A DNA stretch of 64,000 bases, from assembly GCA_035938175.1 (NCBI GenBank), contig DASZHD010000055.1, forward strand, positions 1 through 64,000. Reading direction: 5' to 3'. Numbering within the stretch: the first letter of the stretch is position 1; each line of letters starts with the position of its first letter. The notes under the pieces were generated by a model. That model saw only the letters and a list, made by a program, of their open reading frames with translations, did not search any database and was not told the DNA's origin. The stretch comes from DASRDE01 sp035938175 (GTDB taxonomy: Bacteria > Vulcanimicrobiota > Vulcanimicrobiia > Vulcanimicrobiales > Vulcanimicrobiaceae). Of this stretch, positions 17,386-26,500 are shown in pieces. A program made the position numbers and the translations under genes.

Positions 17386-20300
17386 ATGGAACTTCGCAAG
17401 CAGCAATGTCGGCGCCCAGGTGCATGGCGCGCGACCCTTTCGGCATTCGTCGCGGCATCGCTGGCGGCGGCATTGGGCGCGCCGGCTCACCGGGTCTTGG
17501 CGCAGCAGGTCATGCCCGTTCCCGGTTACGGCACGCCGCTTCCCGCGGGCACGGCTTCGCCCACACCCAGCCCGCAGGTATCCGCCCGCCTCGGCGCCCC
17601 GACGACGCCCGCGCCGTCTCCGCGCGTCCAGCGCGGAGGGCCGCTGACCTTCGCGCTGACCGGATCGCTCAGTCTCGCGCAGCGCCTGCAGAGCAACACG
17701 ACCGACTTTGCCGGGTTTTCGAGTACCAGCGGCGTCTCGCAGTCCAGCGACTCGGCCGGAATGCTGGCCACACTTCGCCGCCGGACGGCTACGACGACGC
17801 TTCAATTGGACGTTCCGGTGGGTCTGACGCTTCAGCAAAGCAGCCTCGGTCTTTTGCAGGCCGGCTACTACACCCCCAACTACGGCGTGGAGATGGGAGC
17901 TCAGCCGCTCTCACTGCTGGGCGGGGCGCCGCTCGGGCAGACGCAACGGGGGTTTGCCTTCGTAACGCCGCTGTCGGGCGGAGACCTCACGCTGTTCGAC
18001 GGACCGGCGTTCGGCCCGAATCAGGTGACTCTAAAGGTAAAAGGCGTCCGCGGCCGGATGCAGCACCGGGGTGCGCTCTTCGAGTTCGGAGTCGCGCGCG
18101 GCATTGCGACGAACGGGTACCAAGTCGATTCAACTGTCATAGGGGCCGCGAAGAACTCGGGCGCGCTCTCGCAGGCCGTCGAGGCGGCTTTCGAAAGCAT
18201 CCGGGGCGGCACGCTCCCCGCGCAACGTTCGTTCGCGTATCAATACAACTCCAGCTACGGCGGAAATTCGCTCTACGGAACGCTCACGCTGCGCCGCATC
18301 GGCGACGGTTTCGTGACGTTCGGCAGCGGTGCTCTGGAGTCGGATCAGTACGTGGATGGGTCGCTGCGTTATTCGGGCGGTCCCAATGCGGTGACGCTCG
18401 AGGATGCGTTCGACACCGAAGGTACGGGCCTGGGCGCCGTTGGTCAGCGGCGCGACGCCTTGACGTTCACGCATGCTTTCTCGCGCAGCAACGTACAGAC
18501 GGCGTTTACATTCGAGGACAATCGCGTCGACGGAGTTTCCGGCGCTACCAGTTGGACGGGCGATGCCGGCGGCCAAGTCGGATTCAATTTTTTCGGAACG
18601 TCGGCGTTGCTCGGCGCACAGTTTCAGCGTCTAACGCAACAGCTCACGCCCGCGAGCGAAACGACCACCTACAACGGCGTTCTGCAACGTCAATTCGGCC
18701 CGTTCGCCCTTGGAGCGGCGTATCAAACCGCGCGGCAAACCGGAAACGGGATGGCCACGCTGCAGTCGCAAAGCGAATTTTCGCTGACGCGATCGTTCGG
18801 TGCGCTCGGATTGGGCTTTGAAGTTACGCAGACGCACAACGACTCCGGGCAGGACGATATCGAACAGACCTCTCCGACGCTGACGCTCACGCGGCGTCTC
18901 TCGTCCGTCGCAACGTTAGGCGTAACGTACGGCGAAACGCGCACGCGCGACGTGCTCAATCCACTCGGAAACGGGCACAGCAGGATCTTCAACGTTCAAC
19001 TTCAGGCGCCGTTTTCGTTCGGCAACGGAACCGTTCAGGGACGAGTCAATCCAAAGTTGCCGGCGACGATAAGCGGTACGGTCACGAGCATCGTCAACCA
19101 GCAGCAATCGTCGTCGCCGGCATTCTCGTCGGCCGTCGGATCGCTCAGCAACGGCCTTTCGAATGTCGTGGTCGTGCTGGACGGCACGACCGTGCAGCGC
19201 ACCGATCTCGGCGGTCACTACCAGTTCAATTTCGTTTCGCCCGGACCGCATCAAATTCACATCGAAACCTCGTCGCTCCCGCGCGGCGTTACCGTGGATC
19301 AGCCCTACGCGTCGGTTACGGTCCTCGGCGGGCAAGCCGGCGAAGTAGATTTTCAAATCGGTACGTTTGCTGCGGTCACCGGTCACGTGTATTCACGGGA
19401 CTCTTCCGGAGCACTCGTGCCGCTCCAGGGCGTGGCGCTGCGCCTCGACGATACCACGAACGCGACCACGGACGTGCTCGGTGCGTACGGGTTCGGACGG
19501 CTCACTGCCGGCGTTCACTCCGTACAGATCCTCAATTCGTCGCTTCCGGCTATGGTGGCGTTCTCGAAAGACGCGCAGACGCAGAAGGTCACGGTGCACA
19601 ACGGCGAGACGCAGACGCTCGATTTCAAAGCCAGCCCGCTGGGGTCGATATCGGGCTACGTCAAGTACGCGCCGGAGCTCGCGCCGGATCTCGCCGGCGG
19701 CGTTTACAATGCCTACGTCGTTGCCGAACCCGGCGACTATGCGGCCATTACGAACGAAGACGGGTCGTACGAGCTCGACAATCTGCCCGCCGGCACCTAC
19801 ACGATAAATGTCGATCCCGAGACCGTTCCGGACGGCACGGGCAATACCACCGGCGCGCAGACGATCGACTTCTCCGGAAGCGAGAACCGCCAAGAAGTAA
19901 ATTTCACGCTCGGTAAACAGCGCAAACAGGTCGTGTTCACGCTGCAGAGCACGCAGACGTTCCAAGCGTCGCTGGCGCTCAGCGAGCCGGCATTGCCGCC
20001 GCACGGCGTCGCATCCGCCGTGCTCGACGTGGACGCGAACGCCAAATCGGTCGTATTGACAGTCTTCGATAAAAAAATCCCGATGGTGTACGAGGCGGCG
20101 CGCAAACGCTGGGCGGCGACGATCGCCGTTCCCGCCGACGCTCCCTCCGGAAAGACCAGCATCATCGCCGACGTCTCGGGATTGCCCGGCGGGCAGACCA
20201 CGAGTGCCTCGGCCGATCTCAACGTGGACCCGTCGATACCCGTGCTTTCCGTAAAGACATCGCCGCAGCGTTTCGCCGCCGGGGACTACGTCGCCGTTCG

Positions 20301-20481
20301 CGCGCGCTTTCTCACGGACGTACGGCCGGGCGATACTATACGCTGGCTTGACGGGCAAATTACAAAACTTTCACAGCCGGTGACCGGCCGCGTGTACGAG
20401 TTCACCGTAAAGATATCTGAACGCCCGATGCGGGGGATCTTGCTAACTCACCAGGGGCAGCTGCCGATAACGTTGAGGTAA
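17386..20481 (+). CDS. Usher-like outer-membrane beta-barrel protein with carboxypeptidase-regulatory-like domains
   Basis: 1031 residues. Signal peptide (~1-39, ending RVLAQQ), a Pro-rich linker (to ~85), then a long stretch of alternating short strands and turns (~88-545; for example TTTLQLDVPVGLTLQQSSLG, SSYGGNSLYGTLTLRRIGDG) typical of an outer-membrane barrel. From ~559 come three Ig-like CarboxypepD_reg/CNA-B-type repeats (ATISGTVT..., TGHVYSRD..., SISGYVKY...; each with a GxYxF/L-GxH/Y pattern such as GSYELDNLPAGTYTINV), then one more Ig-like domain. No FimD-type motif is seen. The order barrel, Ig domains, followed by secreted subunits and a chaperone, suggests an usher-like secretion pore; that is inference. 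The ATG has AAGGA just upstream. Confidence 0.65.
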   Translation: MELRKQQCRRPGAWRATLSAFVAASLAAALGAPAHRVLAQQVMPVPGYGTPLPAGTASPTPSPQVSARLGAPTTPAPSPRVQRGGPLTFALTGSLSLAQRLQSNTTDFAGFSSTSGVSQSSDSAGMLATLRRRTATTTLQLDVPVGLTLQQSSLGLLQAGYYTPNYGVEMGAQPLSLLGGAPLGQTQRGFAFVTPLSGGDLTLFDGPAFGPNQVTLKVKGVRGRMQHRGALFEFGVARGIATNGYQVDSTVIGAAKNSGALSQAVEAAFESIRGGTLPAQRSFAYQYNSSYGGNSLYGTLTLRRIGDGFVTFGSGALESDQYVDGSLRYSGGPNAVTLEDAFDTEGTGLGAVGQRRDALTFTHAFSRSNVQTAFTFEDNRVDGVSGATSWTGDAGGQVGFNFFGTSALLGAQFQRLTQQLTPASETTTYNGVLQRQFGPFALGAAYQTARQTGNGMATLQSQSEFSLTRSFGALGLGFEVTQTHNDSGQDDIEQTSPTLTLTRRLSSVATLGVTYGETRTRDVLNPLGNGHSRIFNVQLQAPFSFGNGTVQGRVNPKLPATISGTVTSIVNQQQSSSPAFSSAVGSLSNGLSNVVVVLDGTTVQRTDLGGHYQFNFVSPGPHQIHIETSSLPRGVTVDQPYASVTVLGGQAGEVDFQIGTFAAVTGHVYSRDSSGALVPLQGVALRLDDTTNATTDVLGAYGFGRLTAGVHSVQILNSSLPAMVAFSKDAQTQKVTVHNGETQTLDFKASPLGSISGYVKYAPELAPDLAGGVYNAYVVAEPGDYAAITNEDGSYELDNLPAGTYTINVDPETVPDGTGNTTGAQTIDFSGSENRQEVNFTLGKQRKQVVFTLQSTQTFQASLALSEPALPPHGVASAVLDVDANAKSVVLTVFDKKIPMVYEAARKRWAATIAVPADAPSGKTSIIADVSGLPGGQTTSASADLNVDPSIPVLSVKTSPQRFAAGDYVAVRARFLTDVRPGDTIRWLDGQITKLSQPVTGRVYEFTVKISERPMRGILLTHQGQLPITLR

Positions 20482-20495
20482 ACGCTTTTCGCATA

Positions 20496-20511
20496 ATGCC
20501 ACGGATGGCAT
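20496..20511 (+). other. Intercistronic hairpin between usher-like and subunit genes
   Basis: ATGCCA-CGGA-TGGCAT, a six-bp stem with a tetraloop and no T-tract, placed 30 bases before the subunit start. It could protect or partly terminate the message so that the small subunit is made in excess; this is an inference from position. Confidence 0.35.
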
Positions 20512-20541
20512 CAATCATTGCGCATTGTGAAAGGACTTAAA

Positions 20542-21291
20542 GTGAAAAAGCTCACCTCCCTCGCGGTCATTGCTTTATGTATGGCCGCATCTGCGTTGCC
20601 CGCGGCAGCTGCGAATACCGTGACCATCAAATGGAACGTGACGGCGATCGCCTCGGTGACGTTCCAAGGCAACTACACCAATACGGGCACCAGCGGCTCT
20701 TTGAACCCGACGGCGGCGACGCTGATCGGACCGATTGAAACCGGCAGTACCGGCAGCTGCGGCGCCGGCGGCACGAACGGCGCCGGTGGCGGAACGAACG
20801 CGCTGACCCTCGACTTCGGCGCGATCAGCCCGGACTCGTCGACTGCGACCTTCTGCATGCTGCTCAACGGCGCGGAAGCGGTCGTCAACACGAACGACAC
20901 GAACGGCGTAACCGTTGCCGTGCAGCAGACGACGGCACCGGCACAAGCGGGCGCGGCGATTTGCTACGTCCCGATCTCCGGCAACGCGCCGATCGCCGGC
21001 GGTTCGACGGTTTCGAGCTCGACGCTGACCGCGGCGAAAGCCACGGATACGACGGACGCAACGGCGGGCAACTGGTCGGATACGACGAGTGCGTGCAACG
21101 GTTTGAAGTACAGCGGCGTGGCTATTACGGGCGCGGCGGCGTTCGGCGCTTCAACGAACTTGTTGAAGACGTCGGATAACACGACGAACCCGGCGTATTT
21201 CGGCGCGGATCTCGGTGTGATGATGCCCGCCAACGCCAGCAAGACGGCCGGCGACAGCGCCGTCGTCACCTATACGGTTACGACGAACTAA
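20542..21291 (+). CDS. Secreted pilin-like subunit
   Basis: 249 residues. I use the GTG at 20542 because AAAGGA lies six bases upstream; earlier in-frame TTG/GTG codons lack a site. A signal peptide ending ALPAAAA is followed by TVTIKWNVTAIASVTFQGNY, a strand pattern repeated in the small protein at 22220 (VKVQWYVTGILKFTLTPNY). The body is Thr/Ser/Ala/Gly-rich with few charges and two or more Cys pairs (GSCGAGG, TFCMLL, AICYV, SACNG), and it ends DSAVVTYTVTTN, a strand that could serve as donor or groove strand. It is probably the major structural subunit of an appendage assembled by the neighbouring barrel and chaperone. Confidence 0.65.
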   Translation: MKKLTSLAVIALCMAASALPAAAANTVTIKWNVTAIASVTFQGNYTNTGTSGSLNPTAATLIGPIETGSTGSCGAGGTNGAGGGTNALTLDFGAISPDSSTATFCMLLNGAEAVVNTNDTNGVTVAVQQTTAPAQAGAAICYVPISGNAPIAGGSTVSSSTLTAAKATDTTDATAGNWSDTTSACNGLKYSGVAITGAAAFGASTNLLKTSDNTTNPAYFGADLGVMMPANASKTAGDSAVVTYTVTTN

Positions 21292-21364
21292 ACAAACTCA
21301 AACTGAACAGTACGATACGATGAACTGCGGGGGCGCGGGTGACCTCGCAGCGAAATTCGGGGAT

Positions 21365-22168
21365 ATGAAGCAGTTTCGCCTTATTGCCGCGCTCACGCTC
21401 GCCATTGCGATGGCGGTTCTGGAGCCCGGATCGGCTCAGACGTCTTCGGGCGTTTCGGCCCTCGGCATCAACGTCTCACCGGCCAAACTCGAGCTGTCGA
21501 TGCCTCCCGGTATCTCCTACAACATCCCGGTGACCGTGCAAAACGGCAGCAGCTCGCCAACCCATATTCTCGCATCGCTGGTCGATTTCGGGCTTAACCA
21601 AAGAGGGGATTACCAATTCGAACGCGTCGGTTCAAAACCGTACTCGTTGATGCGGTGGGCCACGATCAATCCCAAAGAATTCGATCTCGCAGCGGGAAAC
21701 TTTCAGCAGGTGAGGCTCTCGCTGGCGATTCCGAAAGAGTCCCTCAGCGGCGAATATTCCGGCATCGTATTCTTCGCAACCCGTCCGACTCGCGAACAGC
21801 ACGGTGTGGCGTTCTCGGTGCGGATCGCAACGACGGTCTACGTGACGGTGCCGGGCACCGTAAAGATTGGCGGCGCGATCGCAAAGATGTCGGCGAGCGG
21901 CGGACCGGCTGCCGAAAACTACCGTGTACTGTTTAGAAACACGGGGAACGCGCACATCTACGTGGGCGGAACCGTGGAAGTTCGCAAGGATGGACAGGTC
22001 GTCGACCGGATTACGCTGCCGCCCAATCAACTCGTGGAACGCGGAGAGGATCGCCTGATCGAAGTGTCGGGCAAACCGCTTGCCGCCGGAAAGTATCAGG
22101 CAATCGCGCTGATCGACTACGGCGGCCCGCAGATGACCGGCGGCGAGATCCAGTTCGACAAGAACTAA
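21365..22168 (+). CDS. Periplasmic chaperone-like protein (PapD/MSP-like Ig fold)
   Basis: 267 residues from ATG 21365 (GGGG just upstream). Signal peptide ending GSAQ. The mature start LGINVSPAKLELSMPPGISY, followed by NIPVTVQNGSSSPTHILASL, resembles the first strands of PapD-type chaperones and related MSP/DUF916-type Ig domains. A second domain has YRVLFRNTGNAHIYVGGTVE and GKYQAIALIDYGG. It is slightly longer than classical chaperones (~230). The position, directly after a secreted subunit, fits a subunit-folding chaperone. The classical Arg/Lys pair that anchors the subunit C-terminus cannot be assigned by eye. Confidence 0.65.
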   Translation: MKQFRLIAALTLAIAMAVLEPGSAQTSSGVSALGINVSPAKLELSMPPGISYNIPVTVQNGSSSPTHILASLVDFGLNQRGDYQFERVGSKPYSLMRWATINPKEFDLAAGNFQQVRLSLAIPKESLSGEYSGIVFFATRPTREQHGVAFSVRIATTVYVTVPGTVKIGGAIAKMSASGGPAAENYRVLFRNTGNAHIYVGGTVEVRKDGQVVDRITLPPNQLVERGEDRLIEVSGKPLAAGKYQAIALIDYGGPQMTGGEIQFDKN

Positions 22169-22174
22169 CCAGCT

Positions 22175-22195
22175 CTACAACCTACAACCTACAGG
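22175..22195 (+). repeat. Three tandem 7-bp repeats before subunit 2
   Basis: CTACAAC CTACAAC CTACAGG, immediately after the chaperone stop and about 10 bases before the AAAGGAG site of the next gene. Could be simple slippage; a phase-variable role is speculative. Confidence 0.5.
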
Positions 22196-22219
22196 AATTT
22201 TTACAAAGGAGTGTGCGCG

Positions 22220-22882
22220 GTGCGAGGCTGGATCGGCTTCTGCACGCTGACGGTTGCGGCGATTCTGCTGTCCGTCATGCCTGCAAGTGCTGGCGCGGGA
22301 CCTGTCAAGGTGCAATGGTACGTCACGGGGATTCTTAAATTCACGCTGACGCCCAATTACAACACCGGTTATGGACCCGTTCCCGCGAAGTTCGGCACGC
22401 AGCCCACACCCAATCCGGGCGCCGGTGCCTGCCTCCTCGGTTGCGCTGACGATTTCAACACCGTCGTGCAAGGGGGCCAGTATCTTTACAAATACGCGGC
22501 GCACCTGCACGTCGTTACCAACGACGCCAACGGCTTCTTGGTCTACGGTGAAGGTTCGGCCGACTTTTCGGATGGCGGCGCCAACTCGTTTCCCGTGAGC
22601 GGGTCCCTATACTATCTGCCCTCCGGTGCGACCAGCGACAGCAACACGGGTTTCTCGCCGGGCTATCCGTTCAACAAGACGTCGGGAACGGTCAATCCCA
22701 GTACGCCTCTCTTCGGTTCCGCGCCGACAATTACATATATGACGTATCCCGCGCCCATGTTTACCGCGACTGCGCCCACGGCGGATTACTACCAGGACTA
22801 CGAATTGAAGGTTCCGGCCAACGCTCCCGTTTCGTCCAGCGAGTACTTCGTTTGGGTCGTATACACCGTGGTGCCGCAATGA
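22220..22882 (+). CDS. Secreted pilin-like minor subunit
   Basis: 220 residues from a GTG at 22220, eight bases after AAAGGAG; the GTG at 22211 overlaps that site. Signal peptide ending MPASAGA. The mature N-terminus VKVQWYVTGILKFTLTPNY matches the pattern of the subunit at 20542. Two Cys (ACLLGCADD) lie close together. The C-terminus SSSEYFVWVVYTVVPQ has the same hydrophobic strand pattern as the other secreted proteins here. It overlaps the next gene by ATGA. Likely a minor or adaptor subunit of the same appendage; no named family recognised. Confidence 0.6.
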   Translation: MRGWIGFCTLTVAAILLSVMPASAGAGPVKVQWYVTGILKFTLTPNYNTGYGPVPAKFGTQPTPNPGAGACLLGCADDFNTVVQGGQYLYKYAAHLHVVTNDANGFLVYGEGSADFSDGGANSFPVSGSLYYLPSGATSDSNTGFSPGYPFNKTSGTVNPSTPLFGSAPTITYMTYPAPMFTATAPTADYYQDYELKVPANAPVSSSEYFVWVVYTVVPQ

Positions 22883-23586
22883 ATCTTCGCCGCTACTGCG
22901 TGGTTCTGGCATTCGCTGCATTCGTTGTAGCCGGTGGGTCTGAAGCATTGGCTACGCTGCAGCAGCAGCGCGATCAGATTGCCGTCAACGTGCTGGTAAA
23001 CGTAACGCCCGCTCCGGTCGGCTACAACGGCGCCGGGCCGCGCATTGCGCTGGGGATGACGATGCGTGCGCGCGGAAGCGCGATATTCGACGCCTTTCAG
23101 ACGTCCGATCAAACGCCCATTCGGATTGGCGGCCGCACGCACTTGGCGTTTCAGACGGCGCAGTCGGCGCTGCGCGTTCAGGCGATGGTATCGCCGAATC
23201 CCAATGCAACGCTGCTGTACTACAACAATCCGCAAGTCGTCATCAATCAGCAGGCCGGCACGACCGCATCGTATTCGTGCGCGTATACGATAACTGTCGA
23301 CAAAACGATCTCCCCCGCATGGAATTTGTACGACGGGCTTTCAAACGATTTTTCCGGCATGTCGTTTCCGGGAAAAGATCTCGCCAACAATACGTATCTT
23401 CAAGGCGCGCATCCGAACCCGACGGCAACCCCGTTTATCGTGTATCCCGACAATAACAACAACTGGTATAAGCGGGCGTCGGCGACGACTGCCGCGACCT
23501 ACTGCATCGACCTGACCCTCACGATTCCCTCGTCGGTTCCCGGCGGAGCGTATAGCACCAATGCGGTGTATACGATTTACTTCTGA
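22879..23586 (+). CDS. Secreted pilin-like minor subunit
   Basis: 235 residues from the ATG at 22879, overlapping the previous stop (ATGA). Signal peptide (YCVVLAFAAFVVAGGSEALA). The mature protein begins QQQRDQIAVNVLVNVTPAPV; one Cys pair (YSCAY, TYCID); it ends VPGGAYSTNAVYTIYF. The closing segment resembles the end of the giant protein that follows, which ends STSTVTYTFISN. The next ATG overlaps this stop by one base (TGATG), so translation is coupled. Probably a linker or minor subunit. Confidence 0.6.
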   Translation: MNLRRYCVVLAFAAFVVAGGSEALATLQQQRDQIAVNVLVNVTPAPVGYNGAGPRIALGMTMRARGSAIFDAFQTSDQTPIRIGGRTHLAFQTAQSALRVQAMVSPNPNATLLYYNNPQVVINQQAGTTASYSCAYTITVDKTISPAWNLYDGLSNDFSGMSFPGKDLANNTYLQGAHPNPTATPFIVYPDNNNNWYKRASATTAATYCIDLTLTIPSSVPGGAYSTNAVYTIYF

Positions 23587-26500
23587 TGCGTAAGGCGGTA
23601 CTCGGCGTTCGCACCGCGATCGTCACGGCGCTCTTTGCCGGTGTCGCGATGAGCGTGTCGTTCGCGCACGCCGGCGCGCCGCTCGCGCCGCCGCTGCCGC
23701 ATCCCATTGCCACGGTGTTGCCGGCGCCCACCGCGACGCCGACGGCGAAGCCGTCAGCGCGTCCGATCGTCAATCCGTCCAAGCGGCGCCTGCCCCCGCT
23801 CCAGATCACGATGCCGTCGACGATCCAGTCCGCGCTCGGTCAACCGGGACCGCAGAGAATGCCGTCTGCGCTTGGACCGAAGATTCCGCTGAGCATGTTC
23901 CCCAAGCTGCAGCAGCGATCGGGACGGAATAGTTTCGGCGCGCGGCACAAGTTTTCGGACGACACGAATTCGATGATGTTCTTCCCGGCGAACACCACCG
24001 GGGATTGCGCGACGACGACAGGCGACATCTTCAACACCGGGTGCACGGTCGATTTCTTCTACACGTGGTGCAACCCGAACACGCCGAACGCTCCGGAAAA
24101 CTGCACCGTCACGTCGATTACGACGACGGACACGCTTCAGGACTACTACATCGACGCCAACACGTCTACGGCGCAGACCGTGGGATGCACGTACAAACCG
24201 TCGACGGCCAAATATACGAACACGACCGGCTCGTGTACGAGCGGCAACAGCTACTTAGGAACGGAACAGACCGATCCGACGACCGGCACGAATTTTTCGT
24301 GCACGGCGAACGGATGGAGCGCCGCTCAATGCCCGTACGGTCCCGGCGAAAATCTGACACTCAGCAATCCGGGAACCGTCGTCCTAGCGACGTACGACGT
24401 CACCAAGGGGATGTGGCTGCAAGAAGTCTACGTCACCGTGGTCGATCCGAGCGCGCAAAACGGCGGACTTCTTACATATTCCGATTCGACGCGGCGCAGC
24501 CCGTCCTCGCAGTTCCTGATCCCGGCCGCCGGGACGAACACCGCCTACATCACGATTTCGAACGCGCGGTATCAGGACGTCTACGTGATTTACCTGGAGA
24601 ATAACGCCGGCAACACGTTCTGCGAGGGCGTGATTCCCGGCGTGGGACCGGGCACCGCGGGCAGCGGCGAATGCAATCCCAGCAGTTCGACCGGCGTGCA
24701 GGCGCTCAGCAACGGGAATCTCAACATGCAGTGGACGTTCGGCGCGGGAACGTTGTGGACCGCGCTGACGCCGGGACAGTATTCGCTGGTTGCGTACGAT
24801 CTGACGCAAGGCACGCGCATTTCGCAGACAAAGATCGCGCTGTATAAGGCGACGAGCGCGACGATCTCCCTCACGCCGATTGCCGGCGCGAACAACTATC
24901 CGTACGCGGCGGGTACGGGCTCGGCCGGAACGACGCGCTTTGCGTTTGACAACCAGACCGAGAATTCGGACTTCGGCTATACGACGACCATCAGCGGATT
25001 GACGTCGGGCCACAGCTTCTGCATGGCGATCACGGATCCGGACGGACGCGTCTACGACGATCAGGTCAATTACAACGAGAAGTTCATCTGCACTACCGCA
25101 CCGGGCAGCGGCACGTATTCGATCGGCCACACGAACATCGACCAGGAGTCGCCGCTGTATTTTGCTCCCGACGCCTGGACACTGACAGCCTGCGACTACA
25201 CCCTCGGCGCGCCGGCGACGCCCGCGGGCAATGTGTCGCCATGCACGGACATCGGTGCCGCATCGATCCAGATGGTCGGTTACAACGCCATTACGCAGTT
25301 CACCAATGCTGCCGGCACTGCCGTAACGGGCCTCTCACTCGTCGTTCCGAGCAACGGCAGCACGAGTGCAGGTCTGCAGTTCGTCAACGACGGCGACGCC
25401 TATTACGGCATCGGCAACGGCGATAACCTGACCGGATTATTTTACTGCACGAGTAACGGCGTGACGATTACCGGCATTCCGGCGAACGTCACCGACAGTG
25501 CCGGGCACGTATGGACGGTAACCTCGCAGACCGGAAACAATCTTGGCTGTAACAACACCGGCGGTCAAGGCACGTCGATAACGCTCACACCGCAGACGAA
25601 CGGACAATCGCTCGGCCAAAATGCGACCGTCACGTTGACGAATTTGACGTTCAATATGGCCGGCAGCCCGTGCAATTCCGGATGTACCGAACCTTCGGCA
25701 ATCCTGCCGCAGGACGGCCTGGCATGGTCGCTGCTTTCGAACAGCGGCAGCTTTACATCGTCGTCCCCGGCCGTGAACAACACGTACATTACGTCTGCAA
25801 ACGGCAGCTCGTACTCTGCGACCGCTACCATGATCCACGTTGGGGTAGCCAGCGGTTGTACGACCGGTCCGGCGAACTGCACCACCGGATACAACGCGGC
25901 GACGGGCAACCGCAACCAGCAAGGGTGGGCGCAGAACTTTTCCAACGCGATTTACGATGCAACCGAACCGTGGGCTCCGGCCAGCGGCAAGGCAGACATC
26001 TACGCGCTGCGCGTAACGAACAGCGGCACGCAGCCGATCAACAAAATCTACGTCACGTTTCCGTCAGCGTACGCCTCCAAGGCGATCATGCAGAACCTGT
26101 TCAGCCAGGATGCCAACACGGCGACGGCGTTCAACGGCAGCAATCCGGTTACGTGGACCATCGACAATAGTGCAGCGTGCCCGAGCGCCGCGACGATTTG
26201 CATGAATCTGTCCGCCGCGATTGCGGCCGGCACGAGCAAAGTGCTCTATGTCGACATTCAGGATCTGCCGTCGGGTTCGTTCAACTTTACCGACGTCTCG
26301 GCGGGCGTTTACAGCCCGGCAACGTACACGATGACGGCCGACGCATGCTGCAGTCAAACGATCGTTGCGAACACGTCGAACCCTCCCAGTCAAATCACCG
26401 TGGATTCTCTCGCGGTCGGCGCTTACTCGCTGAGCTCGAGCTACATGTCGGGATTATTCAGCCCGACGACGGTCGGCACGAGCAGTGTAACCGCCGTGGA